A DNA stretch of 64,000 nt. It comes from Bryobacterales bacterium (lineage in GTDB: Bacteria > Acidobacteriota > Terriglobia > Bryobacterales > Bryobacteraceae). Below are positions 1-8,171 of the stretch, piece by piece (within the stretch, counting starts at the first letter, position 1; each line of letters starts with the position of its first letter). The position numbers and the translations under genes were made by a program. The notes below the pieces were generated by a model that worked only from the letters and a program-made list of their open reading frames with translations, did no database searches and had not been told where the DNA came from. The DNA lies in the NCBI GenBank assembly GCA_020847045.1, contig JADLCT010000057.1, positions 1 to 64,000 of the forward strand, written 5' to 3'.

Positions 1-81
1 ACAAGCCTGCAGCGCGGGACTCGCCGTCTTGTACCGGGGCGGCTTACGGCCCTTGCGGACAAGTTGATTAAACGTCGGCAC
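1..81 (-). CDS. rpsL: 30S ribosomal protein S12, N-terminal fragment cut by the window edge
   Basis: The first 27 codons on the minus strand read [20 protein letters not shown] and continue SPALQAC. This is the conserved N-terminus of ribosomal protein S12, part of the 30S decoding centre. The start is GTG, preceded by a good ribosome binding site (AGGAG, about 7 nt away). The rest of the gene, including the lysine loops tied to streptomycin response, lies outside the window. The gene is probably the first of a str-type operon (rpsL-rpsG-fusA), because it is transcribed leftwards away from an unrelated divergent gene. The reading frame and S12 identity are seen directly; the operon is inferred. 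Confidence 0.93.
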   Translation of the reverse strand, partial: MPTFNQLVRKGRKPPRYKTASPALQAC

Positions 82-127
82 GTATTTCTCCTGCGATCAA
101 AACCGTTTCTAGGCGGCCCGCAAGGGC
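49..127 (-). promoter_or_regulatory. Long-range inverted repeat around the rpsL start
   Basis: The 10 bases at 118-127 are a perfect reverse complement of those at 49-58. In the rpsL mRNA the upstream arm lies in the leader and the downstream arm covers codons 8 to 11, so pairing would enclose the Shine-Dalgarno sequence and the GTG start in a loop of about 59 nt. This could regulate S12 translation. A chance match in GC-rich DNA is quite possible. Confidence 0.3.
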
Positions 128-586
128 TTCAGCACAACCAGCCGGCGGCAAAACCGCACAGCCTGGGCGATGCCCGAGGAACCGTGACACCAAACCGCAC
201 CCTGTTGACGGGCGCCGCCTGGCATCCATGAACCAAACTACTCGTGAGCGAACTACCTGCTATTGCGAGGGTTACGTTTCAGACCAGCCCGTATCGAAAT
301 AGACGTTTGTATCTATCCGAAAGCGGGGCCGACTCCCGGCCGGGCCTTCACTTCCACCCTTCTTCATGCTCAGTTCGAGACTTGCTCAACCGGCTGAAAG
401 AATTTAGCGGGGGCGGAACGTCGAGAAGACGGTAGCCTACAGAGTAGAATCGACTACTCGCTAAACCTTCTTATCCTCTCATGGCCATCAAAAATTTGTC
501 AAGCGGGGGTTGGGCATTCAATTGCTCCGGTCTCCGCGCCGGCCGGCGGGGTATCATCTGTAACGAATCGTTTCACACTTTGCGCC
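82..586. other. Divergent upstream region of rpsL, no convincing gene
   Basis: About 500 bases separate the rpsL start from the divergent metallo-beta-lactamase-fold gene. The minus strand has a perfect -35-like TTGACA at 497-502, followed at 18-21 bp spacing by a weak GGATAA-type -10 near 471-476. This could start a long rpsL leader of roughly 380 nt. A small inverted repeat (GAGTAG, 6-nt loop, CTACTC) lies at 442-459. Two short open frames (244-435 and 481-675, plus) lack a ribosome binding site, domain character and GC-rich-type codon bias, so I do not call them genes. Confidence 0.45.
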
Positions 587-1765
587 ATGACTACACTCAC
601 CTCGCCCCGCCTGGCACTCGCCTTCGTGTTCTGCCTTCCGATGGCCGCTCAGACCATTGGCCAACCGCTTCCTGATTGGTCGCCGGGCACGCTCGATATA
701 CACCAAATCAATACGGGCAAAGGAAACAGCGCCTTATTTATCCTTCCCGATGGCACCAGCCTGCTGATCGACGCGGGCGATGGCGCGCACAAGCCGCCCA
801 GAGGCACGGGCCCCAAGCCCGATGGCTCTCGCCCGGCCGGCGAGTGGATTGCCCGTTACGCGCGCCACATGCTGCGTCACGATGCTTCGCCCGCCATCGA
901 CTATGCCTACCTCACCCACTTCCATGACGATCACATGGGCGGCATAGCCGAGGTGGCCCGCCACATACCGTTCCGCGCCCTCATCGACCGTGGCTGGCCC
1001 AGCTACGACTATCCCGCACCCATGCCCGGCCTGAAGCCCTACCGCGACTTCGCCGAGGCGCAGGCGGGGGCGGGCGTGAAGGTTCAGCGCCTGGTCCCCG
1101 GCCGCGCCGGACAGATTGCGCTGAAGCGGGCCCCGCGCAACTATCCGAACTTCGAGATCCGCAACATCGCCGCCAACGGTGAAATCTGGACTGGCGCCGG
1201 CGACAACACCCGCCAGCACTTCCCGCCCATCGCCAACCTGACCCGCGACGGCTATCCCACCGAAAATATGTGCAGCCTGGCCATCCGGCTCAGCTACGGC
1301 AAGTTCGATTTCTTTTCCGGCGGCGACATGCCCGGCGCCCGGCCCGATGGCTCACCCATCTGGAATGATGTGGAAACCCCTGTCGCCCAGGCGGTGGGCC
1401 CCGTGGAGGCCATGATTCTGAACCACCACGGCAACCGCGACTCCACCAATGCGTTCCTGCTCGGCGCCCTGCGCCCGCAGGTGTTTCTCATCTCCGTGTG
1501 GACATCGAATCACCCCGGCGAGGACGTCTGGGCCCGGCTGATTTCCACGCGCATCTACCCTGGCCCCCGGGACATTTTTGCCACCAATATGCTCGAGGCC
1601 AACCGCATGGTGATCGGTGATTCGCTCAATAAGCTGAAAAGCTCGCAAGGCCACATTGTTCTCCGGGTTGCTCCGGGGGGAGAGAGCTTCCACGTCATCA
1701 TTTTGGATGACTCGGACGAGGCTTTCCGCGTGAAAGCCGTCCACGGTCCCTACCAGTCCCGATAA
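587..1765 (+). CDS. Secreted metallo-beta-lactamase-fold hydrolase (ComEC C-terminal-like)
   Basis: The 392-residue protein starts with a hydrophobic signal peptide of about 22-25 residues. It has the opening beta-strands of the metallo-beta-lactamase fold (VGKGN-type turn, then LLIDAGDG) and the metal-binding motif THFHDDHMGG near residue 110. A later GGD segment and an NHHGNRDS segment supply further expected ligands. Many proteins of this set resemble the extracellular hydrolase domain of the DNA-uptake protein ComEC, but there is no membrane channel here, so it is a free exported enzyme. The substrate is unknown: nucleotides, phosphoesters or lactones are all possible. It stands alone between two divergent or unrelated units. 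There is no clear ribosome binding site, and the start is chosen because it places the signal peptide first. Confidence 0.82.
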   Translation: MTTLTSPRLALAFVFCLPMAAQTIGQPLPDWSPGTLDIHQINTGKGNSALFILPDGTSLLIDAGDGAHKPPRGTGPKPDGSRPAGEWIARYARHMLRHDASPAIDYAYLTHFHDDHMGGIAEVARHIPFRALIDRGWPSYDYPAPMPGLKPYRDFAEAQAGAGVKVQRLVPGRAGQIALKRAPRNYPNFEIRNIAANGEIWTGAGDNTRQHFPPIANLTRDGYPTENMCSLAIRLSYGKFDFFSGGDMPGARPDGSPIWNDVETPVAQAVGPVEAMILNHHGNRDSTNAFLLGALRPQVFLISVWTSNHPGEDVWARLISTRIYPGPRDIFATNMLEANRMVIGDSLNKLKSSQGHIVLRVAPGGESFHVIILDDSDEAFRVKAVHGPYQSR

Positions 1766-1838
1766 CTGGTTTAGCGCGGCGCTCCGCCCGGAATCCAGGG
1801 CAACGAACCGGTTCCATGCAGCGTTTGGACCCCATAAA

Positions 1839-1847
1839 TGTTATACT
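1839..1847 (+). promoter_or_regulatory. Extended -10 promoter for the efflux operon
   Basis: TGTTATACT matches the extended -10 pattern TGnTATAAT with one mismatch. It lies about 56 nt upstream of the TolC-family start, at the head of a three-gene efflux operon. No good -35 is visible at 17 bp, which fits an extended -10 promoter. Confidence 0.42.
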
Positions 1848-1903
1848 CTTCTTCATCTAGCGGGTGAGGGTGGTCATAAGTCGTATCTCAACTTCGCCGC
1901 CAG

Positions 1904-3175
1904 ATGAATTTATATAAACCTTTCTGCGCCGCTTTCTTCAGGCACCCACTCCTGATCCTATTCTTGTGCCTCCTCGCCGTGGACCCCGGCCATCTCGATG
2001 CCGAGCAACTCACGCTGGAGCAGGCACTTGCGCTGGCCGATGAACGCAATCCCCGCCTGAAAGCCGGAGCGGCCCGCATCGACGCCTCGGCAGCCGGGAT
2101 CACCACGGCCCGCGCCTATCCCAACCCTGAAGTCTCCGCGCAAGGCGGCGGCCAGACCTACCGCGTTCCCGGCAACGTCTCCGGGTTCGTACAGTCCTAC
2201 ACCTTCTCCCAACCGCTTGAACTGGGCCAACTGCGTCCGTCGCGCATCGCGCTGGCCGAGCGCAGCCGCCAGGTGAGCACGCAGGAGCTGTCCGCGCTTC
2301 GCCTGCAGGTTCTGGCCAATGTGCGCCGCACCTACTATCAGGCGCTGCGGTTCCAGGGCGAAACGCAGGTGCTCCGCGAGAACCAGCGCACGGTGGAGGA
2401 GTTCCGCGACCGCATCAAGGTTCGCGTTGATGTGGGCGAGGCCGGCCGGCTCGAACTGTTCCGGGCCGACGCCGAACTGGCCACCGCCCGGGCCGCTGTA
2501 CTCAGCAGCCAGCTTCGCTATGTGGGGGCGCTGTCGCAGCTTCGCTCCGCCATTGGGGTTCCGCTGCCCGGAGACACCGAACTCGCGGGCGGTCTCGATC
2601 CCCCGGTGACGCTCCCTTCCCTCGACGTGCTCCGTAAAGAGATTGCCTCCCGCCACCCCTCCCTCATCCGCGCCCGCTCCGAAATCCTCCGCTCAGAAGC
2701 CCGCCTCTCTTACGAAATCGCTCAGCGGCGCCCTCAACCCTCCCTCATCGCCGGTTTCGACCGCCCCCCCGACGTGCCCATCTACCGGGCCGGTATTTCG
2801 ATCCCGCTGCCGTTCTGGAACCGCCGCGAGGGCCAGATTGCGGAAGCTGTCGCCGCCACCCGGGCCGCCGTGGCTGACTCGGAAGGCCAACTGGCCGACC
2901 TGTTCGCCTCACTGGAAGGCGCCTACCGCCGCTACCAACTGGCCGAGCAGCAACTGGCGAACTATCAGGAGGGCGTGCTCCGCGCCACCGAGGAGGGCTT
3001 GCGCGCCGCCGAAGCCGCTTACCGCCTCGGCGAACGCGGCATTCTCGACGTCCTTGACGCGCAACGCGTGCTCCGCACCGTCCGGCTGGAACTGCACAAC
3101 GCGCAGTTCGACCGGCAGTCCGCCCTCGTCGACCTGGACGAAGCCCGCGCCACTGAATTGAGGAAGACTCCATGA
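1904..3175 (+). CDS. TolC/CusC-family outer-membrane efflux protein
   Basis: The 423-residue protein has a signal peptide (hydrophobic stretch about residues 13-27, ending near DAEQ). It then has the two outer-membrane-efflux repeats typical of TolC-like proteins, starting LTLEQALALADERNPRLK and followed by long Ala/Arg/Glu-rich alpha-barrel helices. A trimer of such proteins forms the outer-membrane duct of an RND efflux system. The stop overlaps the start of the periplasmic adaptor (ATGA), so the genes are translationally coupled. Gene order outer-membrane factor, adaptor, pump is the usual czcCBA/cusCBA order. No metal-binding signature is visible here, so the substrate cannot be read from this subunit. 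Confidence 0.9.
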   Translation: MNLYKPFCAAFFRHPLLILFLCLLAVDPGHLDAEQLTLEQALALADERNPRLKAGAARIDASAAGITTARAYPNPEVSAQGGGQTYRVPGNVSGFVQSYTFSQPLELGQLRPSRIALAERSRQVSTQELSALRLQVLANVRRTYYQALRFQGETQVLRENQRTVEEFRDRIKVRVDVGEAGRLELFRADAELATARAAVLSSQLRYVGALSQLRSAIGVPLPGDTELAGGLDPPVTLPSLDVLRKEIASRHPSLIRARSEILRSEARLSYEIAQRRPQPSLIAGFDRPPDVPIYRAGISIPLPFWNRREGQIAEAVAATRAAVADSEGQLADLFASLEGAYRRYQLAEQQLANYQEGVLRATEEGLRAAEAAYRLGERGILDVLDAQRVLRTVRLELHNAQFDRQSALVDLDEARATELRKTP

Positions 3176-4353
3176 CGACGCAACGCACGATGCGCCCCCT
3201 CTTGATTGCCGCCTCCCTGGCCATACTGGGACTGGCGGGCTGCGCAAAGAAAGAAACCCAGGCCGAGGCCGCTTCCCAGACGGCGCCGCCTCAGAATCCG
3301 ATGGAGATCGATCTCGATCAGGATCTGCGCTCGCGGGTGAAATTGGGCGAGGCCCAATGGGCCCAGGTTGGCGCCACGCTCACAGTGGCGGCGCGCGTCG
3401 AGGTGGATGAAACCCGCGTCACCCGTGTCGGTTCGCCCGTCATGGGCCGCATTGCGTCGCTGTCGGTGCGCGAGGGAGAAAACGTGCGCGCGGGCCAGTT
3501 GCTGGCCACGCTGAACAGCGTCGGCCTCTCCGAAGCCCAGTTGAACTTCCTCAAGGGACTTTCGCAAAAGCTTGTCACCGAGCGCGCCGTCGTGCGGGCC
3601 CAGCAGTTGCTGAAGGCCGACGTCATCGGTTCAGCCGAACTCCAGCGCCGGGAGGCGGAAATGGCGCAGGCCACCGCTGAACTGGCCGCCGCGCGCGATG
3701 AGTTGGAACTGCTGGGCATGCCCGCCGAGGCGATTGAAGCCCTGGAGCGCACGCGCAACATTCATTCCGTCTCCCGCGTCGTGGCCAGCAGCAGCGGCAC
3801 CGTCCTCGAGCGCCGCGTCACCATTGGCCAGGTGGTTCAGCCCGCCGACACCGTGTTCGAGATCGCCGATCTTTCGCATGTCTGGCTGGTTGCCGACGTT
3901 CCCGAACAGATCGCCGGGTCCATTGTGGTGGGAATGGCCGTCGAGGCGCAGGTGGCCGCTTTGGGCAACCAGACGTTCAGTGGCTCGCTCACCTTTGTCA
4001 GCGCCACGGTGAACCCGGAAACCCGCACGGTCCGCGCGCGCATGGAACTGGTGAATCCCACACGGCGTCTGAAGCCCGCCATGCTCGCCACCATGGTTCT
4101 GAAAAACCAGACGGAACGCCGCCAGGTGGTGCCGCTCACCGCCGTGGTGCGCGAGGGAAACGTCGAACACGTCTTCGTGAAGCTCGACGACGATACGTTC
4201 GTCCTGAGGCCGGTTGAGCTGGGTCCCGAATATGGCGCGAACCGGGTCCTGCTGGAGGGCCTGCGCGAGGGCGAACAGATTATCGCCGACGGCGCCTTCC
4301 ATCTCAATAACGAGCGCCGGCGCCGCGCCGTCCGCGGTAACGACGGGGAATAG
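3172..4353 (+). CDS. RND efflux periplasmic adaptor (CusB/CzcB type), lipoprotein
   Basis: The 393-residue membrane-fusion protein starts with a lipoprotein signal whose lipobox ends LAGC, giving a mature N-terminal Cys near residue 24. It then shows a barrel-sandwich (lipoyl-like) domain around GRIASLSVREGENVRAGQLL, a helical hairpin rich in Ala/Glu/Gln, the second lipoyl half (SSGTVLERRVTIGQVV), and a beta-barrel ending in a membrane-proximal domain. It links the inner-membrane pump to the TolC-like duct. Its start overlaps the TolC gene by 4 nt and the pump follows 3 nt downstream. There is no obvious N-terminal Met-rich or His-rich metal-binding stretch, unlike some copper or zinc adaptors. 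Confidence 0.9.
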   Translation: MTTQRTMRPLLIAASLAILGLAGCAKKETQAEAASQTAPPQNPMEIDLDQDLRSRVKLGEAQWAQVGATLTVAARVEVDETRVTRVGSPVMGRIASLSVREGENVRAGQLLATLNSVGLSEAQLNFLKGLSQKLVTERAVVRAQQLLKADVIGSAELQRREAEMAQATAELAAARDELELLGMPAEAIEALERTRNIHSVSRVVASSSGTVLERRVTIGQVVQPADTVFEIADLSHVWLVADVPEQIAGSIVVGMAVEAQVAALGNQTFSGSLTFVSATVNPETRTVRARMELVNPTRRLKPAMLATMVLKNQTERRQVVPLTAVVREGNVEHVFVKLDDDTFVLRPVELGPEYGANRVLLEGLREGEQIIADGAFHLNNERRRRAVRGNDGE

Positions 4354-4356
4354 CCG

Positions 4357-7300
4357 ATGTTGAATGCACTGGTCCGCGCCTCGCTACAGCAGCGCATCGT
4401 CATTGTCGTCCTGGCGTTCATCGCGCTCGCCTTCGGCGTCGACGCCACCCGCCGCCTTTCCGTGGACGCCTTCCCCGACGTTACAAACGTCCAGGTGCAG
4501 GTGGCCACAGAGGTCCCCGGCCGCTCGCCCGACGAGGTGGAGCGCATCGTCACCGTCCCGGTGGAAATCGGTATGACCGGCATCCCCGGACTCACCGAGA
4601 TGCGCTCGCAGAACGAGCCCGGCCTCTCCATCGTCACCCTCGTGTTCACCGACGGCACGCCCGTCTACTTCGCCCGCCAGCTTGTGGCCGAGCGGATGGG
4701 CGACGTCCGTTCCCGCCTGCCCGAAGGAATCAACCCGGTACTGGGCCCCGTCTCCTCGGCGCTGAGCGAGGTCTACCAGTACACGCTGGAGCACCCCTCC
4801 GACGGCGAGCGCGAGCTCACCAAGGCCGAGCTCGTCGAACGGCGCACCGTGCAGGACTGGGTCGCGCGCCCGCTGCTGCGCTCCATCCCCGGCGTCGCCG
4901 AGATCAATTCCACGGGCGGGTACGTCAAGCAGTACCAGGTGCTGGTCGATCCCATCAAGCTGCGCTACTACGGCGTCACCATTCATGATGTGCTGGAAGC
5001 ACTGGCGCACAACAACGCCAACTCGAGCGGCGGCATTCTGCCACGCGGCCCGGAACTCTTCCTGGTCCGTGGCATCGGCCTCATCCGTTCGCTTGACGAC
5101 ATCCGCACGGTCGTGCTCAAGGAGGTCGGTTCCACTCCCGTGTACATACGCGACGTGGCCGAAGTCACCATAGGCGAGGATGTCCGGTATGGCGCCATGA
5201 TCAAGGGCGGCTATACGGAGGCGGTAGGCGGCATCGTCGCCATGATCGCCGGGGACAACGCCAAGGAAGTGGTCACCCGCATTAAGGCGCGCGTCGAGGA
5301 GATCAACTCCAAGAACATGCTGCCCGGCGGCCTCCGCGTGGTCCCCTTCTATGACCGCTCCCTGCTGGTGGACGCCGCCCTGGAGACCGTAAGCAAGGTA
5401 CTTCTGGAAGGCATCGTCCTGGTTGTCATCATTCTCTTTCTGTACCTGGGCGATCTCCGTTCCAGCGTGATTGTCATCGCCACCCTGATCCTCACGCCCG
5501 CGCTCACCTTCGTCGTGATGAACCATTACGGCATGTCGGCGAACCTGATGTCGCTGGGCGGGCTGGCCATCGCCATCGGCCTCATGGTGGACGGCTCCGT
5601 CGTGGTCGTCGAAAACGTCTTCGCGCGCATGAGCCACAATCCCGCGGCCGACCGCATCAAGGTGACGCTCGAAGCCGTGCTCGAAGTGGGCACGCCCGTG
5701 GTGTTCGGCATCTGCATCATCATTCTGGTCTTCCTTCCGCTGATGACTCTGGAGGGCATGGAAGGCAAGATGTTCGCGCCACTGGCCTACACCATCGCCA
5801 TCGCGCTCGCCATCTCGCTGCTGCTTTCGCTGACCTTGTCGCCGGTGCTCTCCTCCTATCTGCTCAAGGCCGGCAGCGAGGAGGACACCTTTTTCGTCCG
5901 GCTTCTCAAGCGCCCCTACATGGCCATCCTGCGCTGGTCCACCAGCAACCAGAAGAAGGTGATCGCCGCGTCACTGGCCGTGTTCGCCGCCACCATCAGC
6001 CTCTTTCCTCTATTGGGCACCTCGTTCATCCCGGAGCTTAAGGAAGGCACCATCTCCCCGAACATGGACCGCGTGCCGAACATCTCACTGGACGAGTCCA
6101 TCCGCATGGAGATGGAGGCCATCAAGAAGGTGCGCAAGGTTACCGGCGTCGAGTATGTGGTCTCCCGCCTGGGCCGTGGTGAATCACCCGTCGACCCGGC
6201 GGGCTACAACGAGAGCGACCTGATGATTCAGCTGCTCCCCGCCGATCAACGGAAGGGTCTGACCCAGGACCAGATCGGCGACGAAATCCGCAAGATCGTC
6301 AGCGCGTTTCCCGGGGTCAATCCCGTCATGGCGCAGCCCATCTCCGACCGCGTGGACGAGATGGTCACCGGCGTCCGCGCCGACGTGGCCGTGAAGATCT
6401 TCGGCGACGACATCGCCTCGCTCATCGCCAAGGCCAACGAGGTGGCCAAAATTGCCAATGAAATCCGCGGCACCGGCGACATCAAGATCGACCGCATGAC
6501 CGGCCAGCAGAACCTGACCATCACCATCGACCGGCAGGCCATCGCCCGCCACGGCCTGAACGCCTCGAATCTGCACGACGTCATCGAGGCCGCCGTCGGA
6601 GGCAAGGCCGCCACGGAGATCTACGAAGGCGAACGCCGCTTCCAGGCCGTCGTGCGCTTTCCCGAGCGCCTGCGCAACAGCATGCAGGACATCCGGAACA
6701 TCATGGTCACCGCGCCGGACGGCGCCCAGATTACCCTCGGCAGCCTGGCGCACATCGAGATCGCGGAGGGCGCATCGCAGATCAAACGCGAAATGGCGCG
6801 CCGCCGCATCGTCATCGGCGTGAACGTGCGGGACCGCGACCTGGGCGGCTTCGTGGACGAGCTGCAGCGGAAGGTGCAGCAGTCCGTGAAGCTCCCTCCC
6901 GGCTATTACTTCGAGTGGGGCGGCCAGTTCGAGAACATGACCCGTGCGCGACGCCACCTGATGATCATCGTGCCCATCACGATTACCGCCATCTTCTTCC
7001 TGCTCTTCCTGCTGTTCAAATCGGTGCGCTTTGCGGCGCTCATCATCCTTGTGCTGCCGTTCGCCTCCATTGGAGGAATCGCCGCGCTCTACTTCAGCGG
7101 CGAGTACCTCTCCGTGCCCGCATCGGTCGGGTTCATCGCCTTGTGGGGCATCGCCGTGCTGAACGGCGTCGTGCTGGTCTCCTACATTCGCGGACTGCGC
7201 GAGTCCGGCATGGATCGCATTACGGCCATTCTGGAAGGCGGCAAGCTCCGCTTCCGCCCCGTCATGATGACGGCCACGGTGGCCGCGCTCGGCCTGGTGC

Positions 7301-7491
7301 CGTTCCTGTTCTCCACCGGACCCGGCTCCGAGGTGCAGCGCCCGCTAGCCATCGTCGTCATCGGCGGCCTCATCAGCTCGACGTTCCTCACGCTGGTCGT
7401 GGTCCCCGTGCTGTATCAGTACTTCGACGATCAGCCGGCCACCTTCGACGCGCCCGGCCCGGAGCTGACGCCGGAATCGGCCGCTCATTAG
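4357..7491 (+). CDS. Heavy-metal-type RND efflux pump (CzcA/CusA family)
   Basis: The 1044-residue inner-membrane proton antiporter has the usual RND layout: a first membrane helix near residues 13-30, a large periplasmic loop, TM2-6, a second periplasmic loop and TM8-12. The N-terminal DAFPDVTNVQVQV segment and the TM4 signature AIGLMVDGSVVVVEN are typical of the heavy-metal (HME) branch. The charged TM4 residues for proton relay (D and E of DGSVVVVEN) are present. Divalent-cation members usually show DFG-x3-DGA and monovalent Cu/Ag members AIG-x3-DAA; this one mixes AIG with DGS, so the substrate is unclear. Length fits the family (about 1020-1070). Confidence 0.92.
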   Translation: MLNALVRASLQQRIVIVVLAFIALAFGVDATRRLSVDAFPDVTNVQVQVATEVPGRSPDEVERIVTVPVEIGMTGIPGLTEMRSQNEPGLSIVTLVFTDGTPVYFARQLVAERMGDVRSRLPEGINPVLGPVSSALSEVYQYTLEHPSDGERELTKAELVERRTVQDWVARPLLRSIPGVAEINSTGGYVKQYQVLVDPIKLRYYGVTIHDVLEALAHNNANSSGGILPRGPELFLVRGIGLIRSLDDIRTVVLKEVGSTPVYIRDVAEVTIGEDVRYGAMIKGGYTEAVGGIVAMIAGDNAKEVVTRIKARVEEINSKNMLPGGLRVVPFYDRSLLVDAALETVSKVLLEGIVLVVIILFLYLGDLRSSVIVIATLILTPALTFVVMNHYGMSANLMSLGGLAIAIGLMVDGSVVVVENVFARMSHNPAADRIKVTLEAVLEVGTPVVFGICIIILVFLPLMTLEGMEGKMFAPLAYTIAIALAISLLLSLTLSPVLSSYLLKAGSEEDTFFVRLLKRPYMAILRWSTSNQKKVIAASLAVFAATISLFPLLGTSFIPELKEGTISPNMDRVPNISLDESIRMEMEAIKKVRKVTGVEYVVSRLGRGESPVDPAGYNESDLMIQLLPADQRKGLTQDQIGDEIRKIVSAFPGVNPVMAQPISDRVDEMVTGVRADVAVKIFGDDIASLIAKANEVAKIANEIRGTGDIKIDRMTGQQNLTITIDRQAIARHGLNASNLHDVIEAAVGGKAATEIYEGERRFQAVVRFPERLRNSMQDIRNIMVTAPDGAQITLGSLAHIEIAEGASQIKREMARRRIVIGVNVRDRDLGGFVDELQRKVQQSVKLPPGYYFEWGGQFENMTRARRHLMIIVPITITAIFFLLFLLFKSVRFAALIILVLPFASIGGIAALYFSGEYLSVPASVGFIALWGIAVLNGVVLVSYIRGLRESGMDRITAILEGGKLRFRPVMMTATVAALGLVPFLFSTGPGSEVQRPLAIVVIGGLISSTFLTLVVVPVLYQYFDDQPATFDAPGPELTPESAAH

Positions 7492-7556
7492 TACGGGTTG
7501 CCGCGGCGCGCCGCTCGTCCTGGCGCGGAGCCTGCGAGAATGAAAGCAGTGGTGCT

Positions 7557-8123
7557 ATGAAGGGCGTCATCTGGATCAGCCTCGCCGTGGCCGCCGTCCT
7601 GCTGCTTGCGGGCAGCCGGCTGGCGGAGACGCGCAGCTACCTGGAGTTTCAGCGCCGCGCCGCCGGCGAAGCCTGGTCCGAGGTGGATATCGCGCTCGAC
7701 CGGCGCGCCAGCCTGGCGCTGCGGCTGGTCGATGCCGTACGCCTGGCTTCCCGGCAGCCTCGCTCCGGCCTCTCCGAAATCACTCAGGCCAGCCTCGCTT
7801 TCGGCGAGGTCCATTCAGCGCGGGGACGCATGGAAGCCTATGCGCGGCTCGACGCGGCGCTCTCGGCCGTCCTGATCGGCATTGCGCACGACCCGGAATT
7901 TCTTCCCGTCGAGACGCTGAGACGCCTTCGCGACGAGCTTGCCAGCGCGGAAAACCTCATCGCGATCAAGCGCCGCAGGTATAATGACGCGGTTCAGAAG
8001 TATAATACGTCGATCGAGCTGTTCCCGAATAATATTGCCGCGTCGCTGTTTGGCTTTGCCCGCATCGACGCCTATTTTCAGACCGAACCGGCCGGCCGGG
8101 ATCTGCCGCAACGCAAACTATAA
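7557..8123 (+). CDS. LemA family protein
   Basis: The 188-residue protein has one N-terminal membrane helix (about residues 4-20) followed by a helical-bundle domain. The C-terminal part carries the LemA signature: RRRYNDAVQKYNTSIELFPN followed by NIAASLFGF. LemA proteins are small membrane-anchored proteins with the bulk outside the cytoplasm; their biochemical role is unsettled. The ATG at 7557 is chosen because it puts the membrane helix directly at the N-terminus. The frame stays open far upstream only as a shadow of the pump gene. It lies 65 nt after the pump and may be co-transcribed, but a functional link to efflux is not evident. Confidence 0.85.
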   Translation: MKGVIWISLAVAAVLLLAGSRLAETRSYLEFQRRAAGEAWSEVDIALDRRASLALRLVDAVRLASRQPRSGLSEITQASLAFGEVHSARGRMEAYARLDAALSAVLIGIAHDPEFLPVETLRRLRDELASAENLIAIKRRRYNDAVQKYNTSIELFPNNIAASLFGFARIDAYFQTEPAGRDLPQRKL

Positions 8124-8132
8124 GCGGCTTTC

Positions 8133-8149
8133 CCGGCGCATCACGCCGG
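8133..8149 (+). terminator. Short GC hairpin between lemA and the dehydrogenase gene
   Basis: CCGGCG, a 5-nt loop and CGCCGG form a perfect 6-bp stem just after the lemA stop. No T-run follows, so this is at best a weak or factor-assisted terminator separating lemA from the next transcription unit. Confidence 0.22.
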
Positions 8150-8171
8150 ACCACATAGCAGGAGAGAAATC

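Noticed and set aside
244-675. Two short frames (63 and 64 codons) upstream of the first full gene
   Set aside because: No ribosome binding site, no domain, and amino-acid use unlike neighbours; they lie in the rpsL upstream region.
6915-8123. A 402-codon frame ending with LemA
   Set aside because: Only the last 188 codons look like a protein (LemA). The upstream part overlaps the RND pump in another frame.
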